This document shows, piece after piece, positions 25,805 to 33,981 of a stretch of 64,000 bases of DNA. The notes under the pieces were generated by a model. It saw only the letters and a program-made list of their open reading frames with translations, did not search any database and was not told the origin of the DNA. Both the position numbers and the translations under genes were made by a program. The stretch comes from Eubacteriaceae bacterium UBA6119. GTDB taxonomy: Bacteria; Bacillota; Clostridia; Eubacteriales; UBA1433. The stretch is taken from positions 62,001 to 126,000 of the forward strand of contig DIVZ01000006.1 of the NCBI GenBank assembly GCA_002423395.1. Direction: 5' to 3'. Position 1 is the first letter of the stretch. Each line of letters starts with the position of its first letter.

Positions 25805-26073
25805 ATGGATAACGACGCTTACTCGATTAAGGAATTGGTAAATATGATATACGATCTTAAGATTGAGCTTGCCAAAACACAGACTCTTATACAAAAATAC
25901 AACGGTCTGCGCGAAAAGCAAACTCGATATGAAAGCGTGCAAGATGAAATTGATCTGCGGCTGAAAACCGTGGAGGACTGCCTTATTAATAAAAAAGAAA
26001 CAAAAAAGATTATCAGTGGATACTGGGCGTAGTAATCGCGTTTGCGAGCCTGGTATACGCAATTTTAAAATAA
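25805..26073 (+). CDS. Haemolysin XhlA-like lysis protein, requires -1 frameshift
   Basis: The zero frame gives 75 codons (coiled-coil-like, ending KKIISGYWA-stop) and lacks the membrane segment that XhlA proteins need. At 26002-26008 the sequence is A-AAA-AAG in the zero frame, the classic -1 slippery heptamer. Shifting back one base there gives KKDYQWILGVVIAFASLVYA and a TAA at 26071-26073, which is the expected C-terminal membrane helix. XhlA works with a holin to release endolysin. Start after GTGAGGTGATAA. Programmed shift or a lost/gained A in the run are both possible. Confidence 0.7.
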
Positions 26074-26089
26074 AAGGAGAAATAAAAAA

Positions 26090-26353
26090 ATGAAAATATC
26101 AAAGGCAACAATAGTAAGAACAATAGTACTGGCATTAGTGCTTATTAATATGGTTTTGCAGAGCATGGGCAAAAGCCCTATACAGTATGACGAAAGCGGA
26201 ATAGCGAATATAATAGGCACTCTGATATCGCTTGGAGCGATTGGCGCGTCGTGGTGGTACAACAACAGTTTTTCGGACGCCGCAAAAAAAGCAGACGCTT
26301 TTATGCAGATGTTAAAAGACGGCGATGAGACTGATGCCGAAACAGACGTTTAA
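26090..26353 (+). CDS. Phage holin, SPP1 type
   Basis: 87 residues with one or two membrane segments (TIVRTIVLALVLINMVLQSM and IANIIGTLISLGAIGASW), then NNSFSDAAKKADAFM and an acidic end, the layout of SPP1-type holins. It forms the pore through which endolysin passes. Strong AAAAGGAG site; sits between XhlA and endolysin as in Bacillus-type prophages. Confidence 0.85.
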   Translation: MKISKATIVRTIVLALVLINMVLQSMGKSPIQYDESGIANIIGTLISLGAIGASWWYNNSFSDAAKKADAFMQMLKDGDETDAETDV

Positions 26354-26370
26354 GTAAGAAGGTGTTAGAA

Positions 26371-27003
26371 ATGCTTTCAAGCAAAACTTTAAAATTAATA
26401 CAAGAAAAGCTTAATAAACTCGGCTATAACAAAGATAAAATAAAAGCAGCGCAGATAAAATTAAACAAGCTCGGCTATAAGCTTGCTGTTGACGGAATAG
26501 CAGGCGTAAAAACAATAAGCGCGGTGCTTGCGGTGCAGAAAAAGTACAAGTTAGTGCAGGACGGAATTTGCGGTCCTGTAACTAACGCTTGTCTGAACAA
26601 AGTAATTGCAAGCATAACGCCGCCGAAGTACGTTGTTGACTGGAGCAAGTATGAGCATTTTAAAAAAGAGGAATTCAGTTGTCATTAAAAAAAATGCAAA
26701 GGTAAAGTACTAGCACAAATGCAAACTCCTATATTAGAATTGGCTGAAGACATAAGGGGATATTTAGGGAATAACCCAATGCATATAACAAGTGGATTTA
26801 GATGTAAATACTGTAACGACCATTTAAAGGGGGCGAGTAAGACATCACTTCATCTTGTAGGCGGAGCAATTGACTTTTACATAGACAATACGAGCATAAA
26901 AGAGATTTTATATTACTGTGCAAAATTAAAAATGGCCGGAAAGATAAAATATTATTATACTAATAACACTAATATGCACGGTGCTGTGCATATAAATATA
27001 TAA
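26371..27003 (+). pseudogene. Endolysin (peptidoglycan-binding + M15 peptidase) interrupted by in-frame TAA
   Basis: One frame of 211 codons with TAA at 26689-26691. Before the stop is a peptidoglycan-binding domain (two helices of LNKLGY type, DGIAGVKTISAVLAVQKKY) and the linker VDWSKYEHFKKEEFSCH. After it the frame continues with KKCKGKVLAQMQTPILELAE and the M15 peptidase motifs SGFRCKYCN and KTSLHLVGGAIDFY (His and Asp zinc ligands), then MHGAVHINI (His). A D-Ala-type peptidase would cut cell-wall cross-bridges at lysis. As coded it yields only the binding domain. Confidence 0.75.
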
Positions 27004-27012
27004 TGACTATTA

Positions 27013-27040
27013 GAAAAGAGGGGTAATACCCCTCTTTTTT
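27013..27040 (+). terminator. Terminator at the end of the lysis genes
   Basis: AAGAGGGG-TAATA-CCCCTCTT followed by TTTT. Confidence 0.85.
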
Positions 27041-27047
27041 ATTTAAA

Positions 27048-27980
27048 TCAATTAATGAACTTTTCAAAACTATTATAAAACTCCTTAACGTCTAATATAC
27101 GTTTTAATATATCCATATCTTCACCTTCTTTAATATATTTTATATCTACTATATTCATATCATTTGTTAAAAAAAAGCTAAAATATTGTAAATACATAAT
27201 GTGAAATGCATCATAAACCGAACCTCGTGTTGTTTTTGTAGTTATCTGATACTCATATAAATAAGATTCTAGCACTACAGGATAGAATTTATATAAATAA
27301 TTAAGTTCCTTAGAAATATAACTTAACCGATCTTTTGTATCAGATATTTTTAATTTTTCCCAAAATTTATTTGCTTTATTTGAAAATTTATTAAATGATA
27401 ATATAGAGAAGATTATAGCTATTCTTATTTGTTCTATTCTAATTTGGCATATTGAATTTTTACATTCAGGACCATAATCAACACAAACATCTTCAAATGA
27501 TAATTCTTTCAGTGTATTATTTAACATTGTGCAAGTGATTAATTCCTCTTTTGAATTTGTATAATGTGTATCATTTACAATAAAAGTTCTTCTTGGGTCT
27601 TTTTTTATTGTATGCCATACTCTATTCAATTTATTTTCCCTAAATAATGACTCAAAAAAACTAAATTTAAATTCATTTTTATTTTTTAACTTGATAAAAT
27701 TGACTAGTAATATGGATGGGTCAGATAAAATATCAGTTTCTATTAAAATTTTACAAGTATCTATTAGATTATCTGCCATATCTATATCTTTTGTGTTTAA
27801 TATTTCCATAAGTGTTATATTAGAAATACAAAAATAATAGTTTTTATTTTTTAAATATTTTTTCATTTTTATTAAATTATTTAGAGGAATAGTATTAAAA
27901 TAATTTATAGCAGACGTATCTAGATAAATATATTTATTAAACATTGATAATTTGTGTTTTTTATACCTTTTATTAATCAT
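27048..27980 (-). CDS. PIN-domain protein, reverse-strand cargo gene
   Basis: 310 residues, very AT-rich. KYIYLDTSAINYF near the N-terminus gives the first PIN aspartate, TLMEILNTKD the glutamate, and YDAFHIMYLQYFSFFLTNDM the C-terminal Asp and strand. PIN domains are metal-dependent RNases, often toxins or defence effectors. The middle of about 180 helical residues is unusual for simple PIN toxins. No antitoxin gene adjoins it. The gene lies between two similar terminators (27013-27040 and 28047-28079), as if inserted as a cargo cassette. The start is 27980 or the Met at 27944. Confidence 0.7.
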   Translation of the reverse strand: MINKRYKKHKLSMFNKYIYLDTSAINYFNTIPLNNLIKMKKYLKNKNYYFCISNITLMEILNTKDIDMADNLIDTCKILIETDILSDPSILLVNFIKLKNKNEFKFSFFESLFRENKLNRVWHTIKKDPRRTFIVNDTHYTNSKEELITCTMLNNTLKELSFEDVCVDYGPECKNSICQIRIEQIRIAIIFSILSFNKFSNKANKFWEKLKISDTKDRLSYISKELNYLYKFYPVVLESYLYEYQITTKTTRGSVYDAFHIMYLQYFSFFLTNDMNIVDIKYIKEGEDMDILKRILDVKEFYNSFEKFIN

Positions 27981-28046
27981 TATTTCAATCCTTAATATTT
28001 ATTATATTTATTATAATATAAAAATAAATAATTTTAAATATAAAGA

Positions 28047-28079
28047 TTAAAAGAGGGGCGGGGACCCCTCTTTTTTTTA
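28047..28079 (+). terminator. Forward-strand terminator beyond the PIN gene
   Basis: AAAAGAGGGG-CGGGGA-CCCCTC-TTTTTTTT. No forward gene precedes it. It duplicates the stem of 27013-27040. Confidence 0.7.
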
Positions 28080-28109
28080 TAAAGGTGATTATTAATAGAT
28101 TAATTAGAT

Positions 28110-28253
28110 TCAGCCCTTGCAGTTATTAATGTTATTGTCTGTTTTATTTTCCTGACTGTTATCATTGCCTTTTATTCTCGTGATATTTTTGGAAGTGTCC
28201 TGCAATGTGTTTTTCTTAGCCTTTTTGTCAGTTCTGCCGGATTTGTTATCCAT
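28110..28253 (-). CDS. Small hydrophilic protein (47 residues)
   Basis: Reverse-strand frame MDNKSGRTDKKAKKNTLQDT and on to NNINNCKG-stop. The ribosome site AAAGAGGTGAATAATT sits well before the ATG at 28253. Rich in Lys, Asn and Asp, no membrane segment, probably disordered. The composition recalls small spore or nucleic-acid-associated proteins but no family is recognised. Confidence 0.5.
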   Translation of the reverse strand: MDNKSGRTDKKAKKNTLQDTSKNITRIKGNDNSQENKTDNNINNCKG

Positions 28254-28577
28254 AATTATTCACCTCTTTATTGGTATTATTTGAATAATTAAAAATAATA
28301 TAACAATAAAAAAATAATAATTAATAAAGCAGACAGGAGTTAAAGTCCGTTTTTATATACAAATGTCTTTACAGATAAATTGATTAAATATATAATAAAT
28401 ATACATCTTAGAAAATTTACTTTCAATAAACGATTTCCATTTTCATAATTTACAGGCGCTTAAAAAACCGGTTTTTGCAGAGATAATATACGAATTTAAA
28501 TATTCATAATTTTAATAAATGATTTAAACAGTATTAAATTTACTTTTATATAATTGCAAAAAGAGGCGATAAAATGT
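28254..28577. other. AT-rich intergenic stretch
   Basis: 324 bases of very AT-rich sequence between a small reverse gene and a forward GntR gene. It must hold both promoters, but no convincing -35/-10 pair or hairpin stands out. Confidence 0.4.
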
Positions 28578-29273
28578 ATGAATAAACAACAAGTTGATGC
28601 TTATCTGCAAATTAATCCGTTCCAAAGCGTCAAACATATGGTTTGCGACATAATCTTACAAGAAATAATTGCTGTTAATTTAAAACCCGGCGAGAAATTG
28701 AATATCTCAAAAATATCGGAAGATTTGGATGTGAGCAGAACGCCCGTGAGAGAAGCTTTGCTCTTATTATGCGAAGAGGGATTTGTTACAAAAAGCTCCG
28801 AACACAGATTTTATGTTAGCGAGATTAATTTTGCAGAAATTTCACAGATACATTTTGCCAGGAAATTGCTGGAAAGCAAAGCAGCTTTTTTATGCGCCAG
28901 TCAAAAAAAATGCCCCAATATTACAGAGATGAGAAAACGTGCAGCAAGAGAATTTACACATAAAGACAGCTATAGCCTTATCTCATCAGATGACGATGAA
29001 TTTCACAGCCTTATAGTGGAATCATGCGGAAATAAATATTTAATGGACTATTATGATCAGCTTAAAAATAGAATTAAATTTTTAAAAAAGATAGTAATGC
29101 TCAATTTGATAAAAAATAATCTGGTGGAAGATTTTCAGAATATCGCAAATACACATAAATCCATTATAAATTCAATTCGTTTAAATATGCCCGAGTTTGC
29201 CGAGAAAGAAATGGAAAATCATATTAATAAAAGCTTTAATTTTTTGATTTCGTTTATTAACTCAAAGCTATAA
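28578..29273 (+). CDS. GntR-family regulator with FCD domain, paralogue 1
   Basis: 231 residues. The winged helix-turn-helix shows NISKISEDLDVSRTPVREAL; the C-terminal helical FCD domain has FHSLIVESCGNKYLMDYYDQ with the metal/ligand-binding His and Asp pattern. Such proteins repress catabolic operons until a small acid binds. The start at 28578 (MNKQQVDAYLQINPFQ) is chosen because it lines up with the starts of the two reverse-strand paralogues (MNRQQLENYLHKNPFE). No catabolic operon adjoins it. Confidence 0.85.
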   Translation: MNKQQVDAYLQINPFQSVKHMVCDIILQEIIAVNLKPGEKLNISKISEDLDVSRTPVREALLLLCEEGFVTKSSEHRFYVSEINFAEISQIHFARKLLESKAAFLCASQKKCPNITEMRKRAAREFTHKDSYSLISSDDDEFHSLIVESCGNKYLMDYYDQLKNRIKFLKKIVMLNLIKNNLVEDFQNIANTHKSIINSIRLNMPEFAEKEMENHINKSFNFLISFINSKL

Positions 29274-29631
29274 TTGATGTATTGAATTTAATGCAATAAA
29301 TTATTTATATGTATTTATTGAATTAAATCTGAAATATTGAAAAATTTATGTTACTAATTAATTGAGAATTATTATAATATAATAGTTCTTATGTATAGTT
29401 TTGAATGTGAATAAATGGCTGATTAATTAAAGATACCCGTCTGCTTATATTAACAGCCTTTTTTTCACATTGATAAGACAAACTTAAAATAAAAAGCAAA
29501 GCAGATAAACAGTGGCGCAAGCCTTTTTTTATTTAATTAATATTTACAATTTGATATATTAATATATAATGTAATACGAACATTATAGTATGATGAATTA
29601 ATTGGTTTCAATAATTAAGCAGAGGTATAGC
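29274..29631. other. Intergenic stretch with two terminator-like hairpins
   Basis: 358 bases. GGCTG-A-TTAAT at 29416 pairs with ATTAA-CAGCC before TTTTTTTC (29415-29467), and GGC-GCAA-GCC precedes a T-run at 29513-29529. The second could end a short transcript of about 50 bases starting near 29470. Otherwise nothing recognised. Confidence 0.4.
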
Positions 29632-30402
29632 ATGGATTATTATGATATTTTGCAGGTTGATTATAATGCTACAAAAGAAGAAATTTTAACGGCATATCAG
29701 ACATTATTCAGAAAATATCAGGATGAGGCGGACTTAAAAGGCGGATATACGGATGAGATAAGTGAAAAAGTAAACAAAATCAAAACAGCATATGAAACTC
29801 TTTCGGACGATATGAGAAGAAGCGCATACGACGATCCGCAGGATAATGCTGATGGGCAATATGCCGATACTGAGGAATACGCGCCAAAAAGCAAAACAAA
29901 ATCACTTGCCACAGCGCTGTTTTTCGGATTGCTGCCATATATTGTCATAGGAATTGCAATTTGCATTTATTTTATTGTATCAAGCCATGATCCACTTAAA
30001 GGCAAAGAGGTGGCGATGCCCATGACGGGCATAATAGCAAAGAATATAAGCAGTGAAAATGTAGCTCCGCTTGAAATTATAATTCCCAAAGAAGAGACGA
30101 AAAGTTATTACATAAAATTGATAAACATTAAAACCGATAATACAGCTATGACGATGTTTATAAGAAAAGGTGAGAGCCTTGATATATTAGTCCCCCTTGG
30201 AAGTTATGAGCTAAGATACGCCTGTGGTGAGAACTGGTATGGCGAAGAATACTTATTCGGTAAAAACACAGAATATTATAAAACGGATGACACGTTTGAT
30301 TTTACCGAGGATAAGGAGGGCTATAACGGCTGGACGGTTGATCTGACAGGTCAAATAGACGGTAATTTGGAAACGCCGGAGATTGATGATGATGACTTTT
30401 AA
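29632..30402 (+). CDS. Membrane protein with degenerate J domain
   Basis: 256 residues. Residues 1-65 have the J-domain layout: MDYYDILQVDYNATKEEI, then RKYQDEADLKGG in place of the HPD loop, then VNKIKTAYETLSDDMRRSAY. The His-Pro-Asp triad that activates Hsp70 is absent. One membrane segment near residues 95-120 (ATALFFGLLPYIVIGIAICI) is followed by a beta-rich domain outside or inside the membrane (SYYIKLINIKTDNTAMTMFI). Start at 29632 after AGAGG rather than at TTG 29602. It probably works as a structural adaptor, not a co-chaperone. Function unknown. Confidence 0.7.
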   Translation: MDYYDILQVDYNATKEEILTAYQTLFRKYQDEADLKGGYTDEISEKVNKIKTAYETLSDDMRRSAYDDPQDNADGQYADTEEYAPKSKTKSLATALFFGLLPYIVIGIAICIYFIVSSHDPLKGKEVAMPMTGIIAKNISSENVAPLEIIIPKEETKSYYIKLINIKTDNTAMTMFIRKGESLDILVPLGSYELRYACGENWYGEEYLFGKNTEYYKTDDTFDFTEDKEGYNGWTVDLTGQIDGNLETPEIDDDDF

Positions 30403-30407
30403 CATAA

Positions 30408-30431
30408 TAAGGGGCGTTAGCCCTTTTTTTT
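30408..30431 (+). terminator. Terminator after the J-domain protein
   Basis: AAGGGGC-GTTA-GCCCTT followed by TTTTTT. Confidence 0.75.
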
Positions 30432-30699
30432 ATTGCAAAAGAATATTTACAGAAACAGCAAAGCGAACAAACAATACCAGACGGGTAGAGAATTGCTTGC
30501 TCGCTGACTGAGATTATATTGTTGTAACGCACACGGAAATTTCAAACGGTGTGTTGCGATATTTCCGAATACAGATACAAATATAATTGTTAATGCAAAC
30601 GGATTATTAAATGATATTTTATTAATAAATAAGGGAATTTTCAACTTTAGCACGAAATTATAAGAAAATATACAAATTCATATTTTATTAAATATTAAC

Positions 30700-31413
30700 T
30701 TATATTTTATTTGAATTTATATTAAAGAAATATAAAGCATTTTTTAAAGCTGTTTCTATGTGGTTTGCCATTTCCTTTTCTGCCAATTCAGGAATATTAA
30801 GTTTAATCGCATTGACAATTGAAGTATGCTGCGTTGCAAAGCTGTCTGTATCGGGGCGTGCGGTATAATAATCTTCAGTTATGTAAATTAAATTAGATTT
30901 TAAATATCTTAACGCCTTTTTCTCTATTAAGTTATAAAATTCCAGCAAATAATCGTTACCGCATGATTGAACTATAAGCTTATGAAACTCAAAATCATTG
31001 GAAACTATAGAATTTTTTTTATAAAACAAATTTTTATAATCCTGCGCGAGAATTGATAATCTTTCAATATTCGGGCATTCTTTGTATTGCGCGCATAAAT
31101 AAGCGGCTTTGCTTTCTACTGTTTTACGTGCGTAAAAAACTTTTATAATATCGCTCACATCGAATGTCGCTACATAATACCCTTTTTTATGAGGGTATTT
31201 TTTTATGAATCCGCAGTCAATTAATTTGATTATGGCTTCTCTTACGGGGGTAATGCTTACATTAAGATCTTCTGCAATTTGAGAAATATTTATGTTTTCT
31301 CCCGGCTTTAACTTTAAAGAAATAATTTCTTCCGATATTAAATCAAAAACTATATTTTTTATCTGTTCGAAAGGATTTTTATGTAGATAATTTTCCAGTT
31401 GTTGTCTATTCAT
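30700..31413 (-). CDS. GntR-family regulator with FCD domain, paralogue 2
   Basis: 237 residues. Winged helix with INISQIAEDLNVSITPVREA and an FCD domain (FEFHKLIVQSCGNDYLLEFY). Close in sequence to 31589-32296 and 28578-29273; the promoter region on the reverse strand (31414-31480) is also similar to that of paralogue 3, so gene and promoter were duplicated together. Confidence 0.85.
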   Translation of the reverse strand: MNRQQLENYLHKNPFEQIKNIVFDLISEEIISLKLKPGENINISQIAEDLNVSITPVREAIIKLIDCGFIKKYPHKKGYYVATFDVSDIIKVFYARKTVESKAAYLCAQYKECPNIERLSILAQDYKNLFYKKNSIVSNDFEFHKLIVQSCGNDYLLEFYNLIEKKALRYLKSNLIYITEDYYTARPDTDSFATQHTSIVNAIKLNIPELAEKEMANHIETALKNALYFFNINSNKI

Positions 31414-31588
31414 TATGCACCCAAATATATCGTTTATTGATAATATTAATATATTTTAAGGCATTTTACAACATATAGTATATATATTTTTATTTGTACG
31501 CTAAATGAATACAAGATACAATTTAAATAATATTGAACCAGATAAAATCTTAAAGAAATAAAAAGAATTGATATTTAAATAAATATTA

Positions 31589-32296
31589 TCATTTATTTGA
31601 CTTTAAATTATATAAAAGCAAAATTTTGTTTAAGCCTGTGTTTATATGATTTTTCATCTCATATTCAGCCACATGCGCAATATTCTGCTTAATAGCGTTT
31701 ATAACGGAAGCGTGCTGAACAGAATAATCTTCTTTTAAAGGATCTGCAAAATCTGATAATTTAAAAAGATTGAACATAACGAACCTTTGATAACGCCGTA
31801 TTTTTTTTTCTAATAAATTATAAAATTCCATTAAATATTCATTGCCAGTTGATTTAATCAGTAATTTATGAAATTGAAATTCATTGTATTCAATTGAATC
31901 ATAAGTATAAGAATTTTTAAAATCTTCCGCCAGTTTTTCAAGTTCATCTATATTGGGGCATTTTTTATATTGCGCGCATAAAAAAGCGGCATAACCTTCT
32001 ACGGCAATCCGCGCGTTAAACACGTTTACGATATCATTCAGTTCATAATCAGACACAAAATATCCTTTTTTATCGGGATACCTTTTTATAAATCCGTAAT
32101 CAATCAGCCTGATTATTGCTTCTCTTACGGGAGTAATGCTGATATCTAAATCTTCCGCGATTTTTGAGATGTTTATATTTTCTCCGGGCTTTAACTCCAA
32201 AGTAATTATTGCTTCTGATATTAAATCAAAAACTATATTGCTTAATTGTTCAAAAGGATTCTTTTGCAGATAATTTTCCAGTTTCTGTCTGTTCAT
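31589..32296 (-). CDS. GntR-family regulator with FCD domain, paralogue 3
   Basis: 235 residues, nearly colinear with paralogue 2 (INISKIAEDLDISITPVREA; FQFHKLLIKSTGNEYLMEFY). The gene reads toward paralogue 2 with a 175-base gap. Ligand unknown. Reverse-strand AT-rich upstream sequence 32297-32370 resembles 31414-31480 (TTATGCACCCAAATATATC). Confidence 0.85.
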   Translation of the reverse strand: MNRQKLENYLQKNPFEQLSNIVFDLISEAIITLELKPGENINISKIAEDLDISITPVREAIIRLIDYGFIKRYPDKKGYFVSDYELNDIVNVFNARIAVEGYAAFLCAQYKKCPNIDELEKLAEDFKNSYTYDSIEYNEFQFHKLLIKSTGNEYLMEFYNLLEKKIRRYQRFVMFNLFKLSDFADPLKEDYSVQHASVINAIKQNIAHVAEYEMKNHINTGLNKILLLYNLKSNK

Positions 32297-32608
32297 TATG
32301 CACCCAAATATATCTTTTTTTGATTATATTAATATATTTTAAGAAATTTTACAATATATTGTGTATTAATTTCTATTAAAGCACTAAATAAAATAAAATA
32401 CAATTTGAATAATATTAAACCAGATAAAATTTTAAGAAAATTAACAGAATTGATATTTATTTAAATATTATCTTTCAGAAAACATAATCTTAATTATACA
32501 TAAATATTTATTTAAAAATATAACTTTAAATATATAAACAAAATAATTTACATTTTATGGCATACAATATAAAATGATATTGCTATATTTTTAAACAGGG
32601 GAAAAGTA
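32297..32608. other. AT-rich divergent intergenic stretch
   Basis: 312 bases between a reverse GntR gene and the forward rhomboid-like gene. It must hold two promoters. The first 75 bases duplicate the upstream region of paralogue 2. Nothing else recognised. Confidence 0.4.
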
Positions 32609-33244
32609 ATGAAATTTTTATATAAGATGGAAAGAAAATTCGGAAAGTTTGCCATAAAAAATCTGATGCTCCATATCACTATTCTAAACGCTATTGTTTA
32701 TCTGGCGTCGTATATATTCCAGTTAGATTTGATATCATATATGGCTCTTGTGCCGGATCTTGTTATGCAGGGGCAGGTATGGAGGCTGATAACTTACGTT
32801 TTTGTGCCGCCCAATGTAAGCATAATTTTTACGGCTATTACTTTGTATTTTTATTATTTTATAGGTATCTCGCTTGAACGCAGATGGGGAAGCTTTAAAT
32901 TTAACGTTTACTACTTGCTGGGTATAATTCTTACGGCAGCGGCTTCGATGATATCGGGATTTCCCGTTGTCGGCACGTTTTTGAACTTGTCGCTGTTTTT
33001 CGCTTTCGCAATGCTGTATCCTAACATGGAAGTTCTGTTTTTCTTCGTAATTCCTCTGAAAGTGAAGTATCTGGCTTATTTTGACGCCGCATTTTACGCG
33101 TATATTATGATAAGAGGCACGGCATCCGACCGAATTGCCATTATAGGCTCGCTTTTGAATTTCTTTATATTCTTCGGACCTGACATTTATAAGATGATTA
33201 AACTTAAAATTAAAGTTATGAAAAACAGAAGCAGATTCAGATAA
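32609..33244 (+). CDS. Rhomboid-like membrane protein without catalytic motif
   Basis: 211 residues with about six membrane segments. WRLITYVFVPPNVSIIFTAI and the ERRWGSFKFNVYYLLGII segment are the family hallmarks of rhomboids, but the GxSG serine motif expected in segment four is replaced (GTFLNLSLFFAFAMLYPNME) and the later His is not evident. It belongs to the inactive, TMEM115-like branch common in Clostridia. Start after GGGGAAAAGTA. Function unknown. Confidence 0.8.
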   Translation: MKFLYKMERKFGKFAIKNLMLHITILNAIVYLASYIFQLDLISYMALVPDLVMQGQVWRLITYVFVPPNVSIIFTAITLYFYYFIGISLERRWGSFKFNVYYLLGIILTAAASMISGFPVVGTFLNLSLFFAFAMLYPNMEVLFFFVIPLKVKYLAYFDAAFYAYIMIRGTASDRIAIIGSLLNFFIFFGPDIYKMIKLKIKVMKNRSRFR

Positions 33245-33357
33245 TTAATGCAAAAAATCTGATCGGCTCTTATCAGTCAAATAAAATTAACTTTATATCT
33301 GTTAATTGACGTTTATCAATCGCACGCACATTATTAAGCATAAATAGTAATTAATAA

Positions 33358-33680
33358 AAGAGATTTGATTATTAATCAGCAAGTCTCTTTCTTTAACTAC
33401 ATTAAAAAATTATGCAGAAAGGCGCATATCTATCAGACTATGCTAATCAATCATACGTACGGCATCAAATATATAATTAACATAAAAAGTTTTATCAAAA
33501 CCGGCAAGCCTCTTTCTTTAAATACATTAAAAAATTATGCAGTCAGTCGCATATCTATCAGCCGATGCTAATAAATCATATAAAAAATCACATATACACC
33601 CGACGATTAAAGCGCATAAATGCATATAAAAGACTTGCCTTATAACCGGCAAGCCTTTTTTTTCTTTAACTACTATTACA
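33358..33680 (+). repeat. Tandem non-coding repeat, two copies and a part
   Basis: Two units of about 77 bases (33379-33454 and 33504-33580) match along GCAAG-CTCTTTCTTTAA, ACATTAAAAAATTATGCAG, GCATATCTATCAG and ATGCTAAT. A third partial unit starts at 33649. The last is part of a terminator (CTTGCC-TTATAACC-GGCAAG, then TTTTTTTT, 33633-33663). Each unit starts at a point where a stem could end a transcript. The open frame across them (33365-33571) is probably accidental. Confidence 0.6.
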
Positions 33681-33703
33681 TTAATTATTTAATATCAGAT
33701 ATT

Positions 33704-33865
33704 CTATTCATCAAACGGTTCGGGCAGGTAAGTGATATACCACTGCCAGTTAACATAATTGCCTTCTTTTTCCAATTGCTCAATATTTCGTGACGACTGT
33801 ACGATGTATTGCTCGGAAAGTCCTTTTTCATGTGCCGCCTTTATATAGTCTGCCTGAGTTGCCAT
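33704..33865 (-). CDS. Small conserved-looking protein (53 residues)
   Basis: Reverse-strand frame from ATG at 33865: MATQADYIKAAHEKGLSEQY, then EKEGNYVNWQWYITYLPEPF-DE-stop. A GGGGG run lies ten bases before the start. Acidic, two helices with a Trp/Tyr-rich end. Protein-like codon use and a meaningful length suggest a real gene. Family not recognised. Confidence 0.6.
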   Translation of the reverse strand: MATQADYIKAAHEKGLSEQYIVQSSRNIEQLEKEGNYVNWQWYITYLPEPFDE

Positions 33866-33981
33866 TCAGTGTAACCCCCAAAAATATTATTTAAATTTTT
33901 TAATGTTAATGTATAATAGATTGGTAGTCTGCATCATATAATTTCTACTATTATTGTATTTATGATGTTATAATTGTTGAT

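Noticed and set aside
12183..26691. Alternative genetic code (stop reassignment) in the toxin-phage region
   Set aside because: Both TGA and TAA are affected, TGA replaces Arg in toxins and Trp in the SUKH gene, and the same codons end normal genes. No single reassignment fits.
33365..33571. 68-codon frame across the tandem repeats
   Set aside because: It runs through two repeat units in changing context, has no ribosome site, and is best explained by the non-coding repeat.
33358..33680. CRISPR array
   Set aside because: Units are too long (77 bases), only two and a part, and diverged along their whole length.
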